From JBLHHI01 sp047614125 (GTDB taxonomy: Bacteria > Bacteroidota > Bacteroidia > NS11-12g > UBA9320), in NCBI GenBank assembly GCA_047614125.1, contig JBLHHI010000023.1, positions 1 through 31,346 on the forward strand: a stretch of DNA of 31,346 nt. The letters are read 5' to 3'. Shown here in pieces: positions 26,915 to 31,346 of the stretch. Position numbers and translations under genes: made by a program. The stretch's first letter is position 1; each line of letters begins with the position of its first letter. Below the pieces are notes generated by a model. The model saw nothing but the letters and a program-made list of their open reading frames with translations, made no database searches and was not told the DNA's origin.

Positions 26915-28231
26915 TTATCCAGCCAATAATATTTTGCCATACCTTTTTTTCGACTTGCCATTGCAAGACACAACCAAGGTATATTTATACCAACCAACAG
27001 GAGCTAACCGCCCGGTTTGAGGGTCTTTCCCATCCCAATTTTGTGATGAATTTTCTGCTTGAAACATACGTCTTCCATCGCTGCTGTATATCAACAGAGT
27101 ATACGCATCAACACCGTGGTATCCAGAAATTACAAACTCGTCGTTCAAGTTGTCTTTTTCGTACGGTGTAAACACCGAAGGTATTTCTACCTCTTCATCG
27201 CATTTCGATGGAGCGCGTAGAACTTTTATCGTTGTGTCTCTACATCCTTCATTTTCAGTAATATGCATCAAGTTCGTTGATGTCTTGTCCGAAGCTTGAA
27301 CACGAATGTTGGCGGTTTCGGCAGAGAGTTTATTCCCATTTTCAAACCATTGGTGTTTGTTGGCAACGGTTTTGCTCGTTACAAAATACATTTGTTCTCG
27401 TTGAAGGAACTCGCTTGCAAAATCAGAATCAAAACCTTTAACCTCAAATCGCAGTTCCGTATTAATGCGTTGTCCATCGGCTGTATGAATTTGAACCGAA
27501 ACAACATTTTCTCCTTTTTGTGATGATGCGATGCTTCTAGTTGCCACATTACCAGTCAGCACTTGGCCATTCAGCATCCAAATTGTTTTAGATCCTTTAC
27601 CTAACACCGGTGGATAAATCCAAACCTCATTAGATTGGTTGGAACATAAAACAGAGCGCTGAGCCTTAAGCTCGTATTGAATTTGAACTTGTTTGATTTC
27701 TTTGGTCTCTCCAGTTTCTTGACCTCCCTTTGTACTAAAATCAACTGGTGGTGTATTTGTTGGAGGAATAATTGGATTGTTTACTTTATCCGAAGAGCCG
27801 TTAGCACCCTCTGCAGAAGGAAGAGGCGATGTGTGTACTGCTTTCTCATTTAGATTTGAATTGTCTTGATTTGAAACAATCTCCGTCGTTGCGGCTTGGT
27901 TGGGATTTACCGAGCTTGATTTAAGCTGATCATCCACCACCACTGTTTGTGGATTTGTTTGGGTGGATGGTGCAACCACTTCTTCTTTTGGCTGCAAAAG
28001 AACAATGCTTGTAATTGCGGTAGCAACCAAAACGGTTGCAACTATGGCCTTAATTTTTAAAGAAGCCCCTGTTAGCTTGGCAATAATGCTTGTTGAAGCA
28101 GTTCCAGCTGCGGCGCCCGTTGTTTGAGACGCAATCGCCTCCCATGCACCGGAAGGAGCAGGCGCACTTGCATTTTTGAAGCTTTCTTCAAAAAGCTTGT
28201 CGAATTTCGATATGTCGTTGTTTAAACTCAA
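26915..28231 (-). CDS. Single-pass membrane protein, anti-sigma-like head and T9SS type B-like tail
   Basis: A 438-aa protein whose gene starts 3 bp after the ECF sigma stop. Residues 1-58 are soluble and contain FDKLFEESFKN...PSGAWEAI, a layout (F-x2-LF ... P-x3-W-x2-I) seen at the N-terminus of many Bacteroidota anti-sigma-type proteins encoded after ECF factors. One membrane segment follows (~61-79, KAIVATVLVATAITSIVLL). Next are a Pro/Ser/Asn-rich linker (~82-180), two Ig-like stretches (~185-265 and ~280-340) and a C-terminal domain (~349-438) clearly related to type B T9SS tails: IPSVFTPYEKDNLNDEFVIS, LLIYSSDGRRMF, NWDGKD, VGWYKYTLVV. It differs from true tails in having SSDG for NRWG and ending in LLAG and not LIR. 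There is no cleavable signal peptide. I infer that the head faces the cytoplasm and holds the sigma factor while the tail-like domain lies in the periplasm. Confidence 0.8.
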   Translation of the reverse strand: MSLNNDISKFDKLFEESFKNASAPAPSGAWEAIASQTTGAAAGTASTSIIAKLTGASLKIKAIVATVLVATAITSIVLLQPKEEVVAPSTQTNPQTVVVDDQLKSSSVNPNQAATTEIVSNQDNSNLNEKAVHTSPLPSAEGANGSSDKVNNPIIPPTNTPPVDFSTKGGQETGETKEIKQVQIQYELKAQRSVLCSNQSNEVWIYPPVLGKGSKTIWMLNGQVLTGNVATRSIASSQKGENVVSVQIHTADGQRINTELRFEVKGFDSDFASEFLQREQMYFVTSKTVANKHQWFENGNKLSAETANIRVQASDKTSTNLMHITENEGCRDTTIKVLRAPSKCDEEVEIPSVFTPYEKDNLNDEFVISGYHGVDAYTLLIYSSDGRRMFQAENSSQNWDGKDPQTGRLAPVGWYKYTLVVSCNGKSKKRYGKILLAG

Positions 28232-28234
28232 AAT

Positions 28235-28774
28235 CTATCGTTGGTTTCCCAATTTTTGTTGCAGTGTTAAACGTGCCTTGTACAACTGTGTTTTACTTGT
28301 GCTTTCAGAAACTTGAAGTTCTTCGGCAATTTCTTTATGGCTATAGCCTTCTATTACGTACATGTTAAAAACGGTTCTGTACCCATCCGGAAGTGTTCGG
28401 ATTAAGGTCATCAAATCATCGTATTTCAACTGCTCAAAGCTCTCGGCCTTTACACTTGTTTCGGGTGCAAGTTCCAAAGAGTCTTCGGCCAATCTTCCAT
28501 TCTTTCGTATCCGCTCAATGGCGGTATTCACAACAATTCTTCTGCACCAACCTTCAAACGAACCCGAAAAACGGAATTGTTTTAGGTTTTTATAAATGCG
28601 AATAAAAGCGTCTTGCAACACATCTTTTGCGTCGTCATTGTGCTTTGTATATCGTAAACAAACTGCGTACATTTTATCTGATAAGTTGTTGTAAATCAGC
28701 TCAAAAGCTTCGGAATCTCCACGCTGGCAAGCTTCGATCAATTCTCGCTCCGTATCTCTTTGCGCTTTTGCCAT
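28235..28774 (-). CDS. ECF-type RNA polymerase sigma-70 factor
   Basis: A 179-aa group 4 sigma factor that directs RNA polymerase to a special set of promoters. Region 2 (~18-90) has FELIYNNLSDKMYAVCLRY, DVLQDAFIRIYKNL and FEGWCRRIVVNTAIERIR. Region 4 (~125-175) has LPDGYRTVFNMYVIEGYSHK and the helix-turn-helix EIAEELQVSESTSKTQLYKA. There is no region 1 or 3, as expected for ECF factors. The next gene, 3 bp on, encodes a membrane protein with an anti-sigma-like head, the usual ECF arrangement. An ECF-type promoter upstream (28805-28834) suggests self-activation. ECF factors of Bacteroidota can control T9SS genes (SigP of Porphyromonas gingivalis); whether this is an orthologue cannot be told from sequence alone. 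Confidence 0.95.
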   Translation of the reverse strand: MAKAQRDTERELIEACQRGDSEAFELIYNNLSDKMYAVCLRYTKHNDDAKDVLQDAFIRIYKNLKQFRFSGSFEGWCRRIVVNTAIERIRKNGRLAEDSLELAPETSVKAESFEQLKYDDLMTLIRTLPDGYRTVFNMYVIEGYSHKEIAEELQVSESTSKTQLYKARLTLQQKLGNQR

Positions 28775-28804
28775 GCAGACCCATCTTCTGTGCTTTTATG
28801 TCTC

Positions 28805-28834
28805 TATGACGATGGCAAAGCCCTGTGGGTTGCC
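28805..28834 (-). promoter_or_regulatory. Putative ECF-dependent promoter of the sigma gene
   Basis: On the minus strand GGCAACC (28834-28828), 16 nt, CGTCATA (28811-28805). The AAC of the -35 and the CGTC of the -10, with a 16-nt spacer, match the general ECF promoter pattern (GGAAC, 16-17 nt, CGTC). The start site would lie about 25 nt before the sigma ATG. GGCAA and TTGCC within it form an inverted repeat with an 11-nt centre. No TAnnTTTG box is seen nearby. Confidence 0.55.
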
Positions 28835-28901
28835 TAAGCACAACATTTTTTTTAAATATTTTTTACTTCGGTGTTGGATGGTTTTGGATTTGAATTTCCA
28901 A

Positions 28902-29372
28902 CTATTGATCCATCACTTTTTGAACCCCATATTTTTTTGAAAGAAAATCGGATAGATTTTCTGCGTAATACCCAATGCTTTCGATGGGTTCAATCATCTC
29001 TACTCGATTTAAGCCATCGGTTATGCGTTTATATCGAATGGCGACAATTTGTTGTTCAACATTTATGGTAAAGCTGCCATAAAACATATGGTGATTGATG
29101 TAGAGCAGTTCTTCCATAAAGGCCTGTCGCAGTTTTTCGTCGGTGGGAAGTTTGCAAATAGGTGCTACCACTTGATAGATGGCCGTAGGCTCATCTTCTT
29201 TAAAATATTCCCATTGATTGTGATCAACAGGCTGCCAAATGTCGATGTATATTTCGGCCGATTCTCGTTCCAGCATCCATTGTCCATCACCTTCACATCG
29301 CGTTGTTATTGGGTCAATACCAAGGGTTTGTATGGCATCTTCGGCCAGTGCATATAGGGGTTTTAAATCCAT
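28902..29372 (-). CDS. YbjN/CesT-like small acidic protein
   Basis: A 156-aa, probably cytosolic, acidic protein with no signal peptide or membrane segment. The alternation of strands and the pattern DGQWMLERESAEIYIDIW, AIYQVVAPICKLP, FMEELLYINHHMFYGSFTI, QIVAIRYKRI resembles the YbjN/type III chaperone-like fold (helix, strands, then a helix with LLxxN before two strands). Proteins of this fold often act as chaperones or binding adaptors, but no partner is visible here. It stands alone between the ECF operon and the hydrolase gene. A -7 box is 4 nt from its ATG. The family call is by pattern only. Confidence 0.6.
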   Translation of the reverse strand: MDLKPLYALAEDAIQTLGIDPITTRCEGDGQWMLERESAEIYIDIWQPVDHNQWEYFKEDEPTAIYQVVAPICKLPTDEKLRQAFMEELLYINHHMFYGSFTINVEQQIVAIRYKRITDGLNRVEMIEPIESIGYYAENLSDFLSKKYGVQKVMDQ

Positions 29373-29376
29373 GCTG

Positions 29377-29384
29377 CAAAAATA
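29377..29384 (-). promoter_or_regulatory. -7 box 4 nt before the YbjN-like ATG
   Basis: TATTTTTG on the minus strand, then CAGC, then ATG: an exact TAnnTTTG match (followed by C) with a 4-nt gap to the start codon. It implies a leaderless or nearly leaderless mRNA. No -33 TTG is seen. Confidence 0.45.
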
Positions 29385-29496
29385 GTCTTATCGACTGTTG
29401 AAAAAGAACCTTGACTTATTTTGTTTGGAACCTGAGTTCGATTAATCTTTTCAAATTCAGATTTGGAGGATAACGTTGAGTTTTAATTCTTCGCAA

Positions 29497-30366
29497 CTAC
29501 TCACCCAAATCTGGTAACAGCTCAATGAGGGCATCCGTTATGAGTTGGTGATGCTGGAAAGGAATAAAGTGATTTTGATTGGGGACCTTGTAAATTCTTA
29601 GCTTGATCGAATTGGTAATTACTCTTTGAGCAAAATCGGCATTTTCTGGCAGTACGAGTTCATCCTCCAAACCCTGAATAACGGTTACCGGCTGAGTAAG
29701 CTTTTCCCATTGGGGCAACATGAGCGTAAGCTCTTCTTTTAACGGAAGTATTTCTTGGTTGGAAGCAACTAAGCTTCGAGGTAGCATCCAACGAACCAGC
29801 TTACTATTCGCAGGTTTTCTCCATTTGTCTTTGGGCTCAAGACTTGGGTCGATGGAGCCCGCCGCGAGTACTAAACCATAAATGTTTTCCGGGTAATCCA
29901 TGGCCATTTTCGCAGCAACAGGTCCGCCATAGCTATGTCCAACCACAATAAACCTTCTATTGGGGAAAAGCTTAACCACTTCATTAACCGCAGCGGCTTG
30001 CTTAAAAAGGGATGGCTCGCTGTGACCAAATTCTGAATGACCAAAACCGAGACGATCTACGGATATCATTTCAAAATGACTGCGCAAGGCGCTGTCTCTC
30101 AGGTTGTTATTAAAGTTATTGGAAGATCCAGGCGAGCCGTGAACAAAAATCACAATGGGTTTTGTGGAGTCTGAGAAATTGGTTCGTATAAAGTTTACCT
30201 TGCCATATTCCGTAGTAATTCGTTTTGTTTGGATGTCGAAACCATCCAAAGCGTACTCCTTTTCTACTTTCGTATTGGCATCTCTAAACTGAAAGCAAGC
30301 ACTCAATTTTACCATTGCCAACAATCCAACAAAGAGCCATAAAAGAAGCTTAACTACCTTTGGCAT
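29497..30366 (-). CDS. Lipoprotein alpha/beta hydrolase
   Basis: A 289-aa hydrolase of the alpha/beta fold. The N-terminus is a hydrophobic signal (KLLLWLFVGLLAMV) ending in LSAC (~21-24), a good lipobox, so it is likely a lipid-anchored envelope protein. The oxyanion loop is FVHGSPGSS (~76), the nucleophile Ser is in VVGHSYGGPV (~145), the acid is probably Asp in QGLEDELV (~235), and the catalytic His is in VPNQNHFIPF (~266). All three triad members are present. The substrate is unknown. Its start overlaps the end of the ABC exporter gene by 17 bp, which points to translational coupling and a shared envelope job. No transcription terminator is seen after the stop. Confidence 0.9.
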   Translation of the reverse strand: MPKVVKLLLWLFVGLLAMVKLSACFQFRDANTKVEKEYALDGFDIQTKRITTEYGKVNFIRTNFSDSTKPIVIFVHGSPGSSNNFNNNLRDSALRSHFEMISVDRLGFGHSEFGHSEPSLFKQAAAVNEVVKLFPNRRFIVVGHSYGGPVAAKMAMDYPENIYGLVLAAGSIDPSLEPKDKWRKPANSKLVRWMLPRSLVASNQEILPLKEELTLMLPQWEKLTQPVTVIQGLEDELVLPENADFAQRVITNSIKLRIYKVPNQNHFIPFQHHQLITDALIELLPDLGE

Positions 30367-31346
30367 AGAGTTTTCCCTTTTTCAGTTCATATACTTGTTT
30401 GCAGTACTTCATAACGTCGCGATCGTGTGCTACGATGACAATGGTGATACCGCTTTCGTTCATTTTAACTAAGCTGTCCATCACCTCAAACTTAGTTTGG
30501 TCATCTAAGGCATTCGTTGCTTCGTCAAAGAAAAACACTTTTGCCTTTCCATACAAGGCTCGGGCCAAAACAAGTCTTTGTTGTTGGCCGCTCGAAATTT
30601 TGGAACCATGTTCTCCAACTACGGTTTGCAAACCATCAGGGAGCGATTCTACCCATCGCTTTAAACTTACTTGATCGAGCGCTTTCCAAGCCTCTTCAGC
30701 ATTCAGCTTCTTTGATCCAAAAGCAAGGTTTTCGGCAAGGGTTCCTGCAAGCACAAAGGCATCTTGCTCAACATAGGAAATAATTCGTTGCCAAGAACGC
30801 ATCACATCCTTTATGGGTTGTTTCTCAATGATTACTTCCCCCTTTTGAGCTTCATAAAATCCTGCTAAACAATTCATTAAGGTCGATTTTCCAGAACCGG
30901 AAGGTCCACCAATGCCAACAAAATCGCCGGCGTTTATAACCAAGTCGAGGCCTTCCAACAATGGTATTTCTGGTTCATGCCGAAAACCCAAGTTGTTCAC
31001 TACCATGGACGATTCAAAGCTCAGAGGAGCGGCCTTTTCAAAATCGACTTCCGTCTTGTCGTAATCCAAGTAATTCAAAACAAACGAAGACGCTTTAAAA
31101 GATTGGACGGCTTGCACAATTCGATTAACGGATGGAAGCATCCGAAAAGCCATAGAGGCAAAGAGGGCTAAAATTGTGGCAATGTTTTGATGGTCGTTAA
31201 AGAGGTAGGCGTAGAGTGAGATAACGAATAAACCTAGGATGGCGGCGATCTCCAACATTCTTGGCGGAATGATGGAAGTAAGAACCTGAAGCTTTGTACG
31301 ATCCTTAATCATTTGGGCTTGAACCTCTGAAAACTGTTGTAGAAAT
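30350..31346 (-). CDS. ABC exporter, permease end plus ATPase (5' part outside the window)
   Basis: The frame is open to the right edge (it continues upstream of the first ATG at 31312 as FLQQFSEVQAQM), so the start of the gene and the first membrane segments are missing. What is seen is the last part of a type I exporter transmembrane domain (two hydrophobic segments in the first ~75 residues after Met, then RMLPSVNRIVQAVQ) fused to a complete ATPase: Walker A GPSGSGKST, Q-loop YVEQDAFVLAG, signature SSGQQQR, Walker B VFFFDEATNALD, H-loop AHD. The SVNRI segment recalls PglK-type lipid-linked oligosaccharide flippases, which is only a suggestion. It overlaps the lipoprotein hydrolase gene by 17 bp. 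Confidence 0.93.
   Translation of the reverse strand, partial: FLQQFSEVQAQMIKDRTKLQVLTSIIPPRMLEIAAILGLFVISLYAYLFNDHQNIATILALFASMAFRMLPSVNRIVQAVQSFKASSFVLNYLDYDKTEVDFEKAAPLSFESSMVVNNLGFRHEPEIPLLEGLDLVINAGDFVGIGGPSGSGKSTLMNCLAGFYEAQKGEVIIEKQPIKDVMRSWQRIISYVEQDAFVLAGTLAENLAFGSKKLNAEEAWKALDQVSLKRWVESLPDGLQTVVGEHGSKISSGQQQRLVLARALYGKAKVFFFDEATNALDDQTKFEVMDSLVKMNESGITIVIVAHDRDVMKYCKQVYELKKGKLYAKGS

Overview
The window reads as chromosomal DNA of a member of Bacteroidota, most likely a marine or freshwater Flavobacteriales-type organism. The evidence is three proteins with a type B (gliding-motility-associated) Por/T9SS C-terminal domain, one with a type A T9SS tail, Bacteroidota-type promoters (-7 box TAnnTTTG), absence of Shine-Dalgarno sites, a MetH that lacks the homocysteine domain, and a Bacteroidota-style tyrosine integrase. 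No T9SS machinery gene is in the window, only cargo and possible regulators.

Layout. 1-1381: right end of an integrative element, with a tyrosine recombinase (C-terminus cut by the window edge) reading away from a 23-bp tRNA 3' fragment (tRNA-Asp-like) that is probably attR, followed by the tRNA's old terminator. 1592-2171: decayed IS6-family copy. 2333-4048: lysS. 4049-4807: gene-free spacer with a cluster of at least six short palindromes. 4808-12217: two large secreted proteins on the + strand (SBBP/PKD/type B tail, then BNR propeller/PKD/type A tail), closed by a bidirectional terminator. From there to the right end all genes are on the - strand: sucD; a 1387-aa IgGFc-binding-like/10xPKD/type B protein; a YqeY-type protein; metH behind a SAM-I riboswitch; an 1881-aa PKD/type B giant; a single-pass membrane protein ending in a type B-like tail; an ECF sigma factor; a YbjN-like small protein; a lipoprotein alpha/beta hydrolase; and the 3' part of an ABC exporter gene that runs off the right edge.

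How genes work together. The most interesting unit is 21149-28774: ECF sigma factor, then after 3 bp a membrane protein built like an anti-sigma factor but carrying a T9SS type B-like domain on its periplasmic side, then the 1881-aa T9SS cargo. A good ECF-type promoter (GGCAACC, 16 nt, CGTCATA) lies just upstream of the sigma gene and suggests autoregulation. I infer a possible feedback loop in which the tail-like domain senses T9SS traffic; this is a hypothesis. The metH leader holds a SAM-I aptamer directly behind a -7 box, with no visible intrinsic terminator. At several genes the -7 box ends only 4-5 nt before the start codon, which points to leaderless mRNAs.
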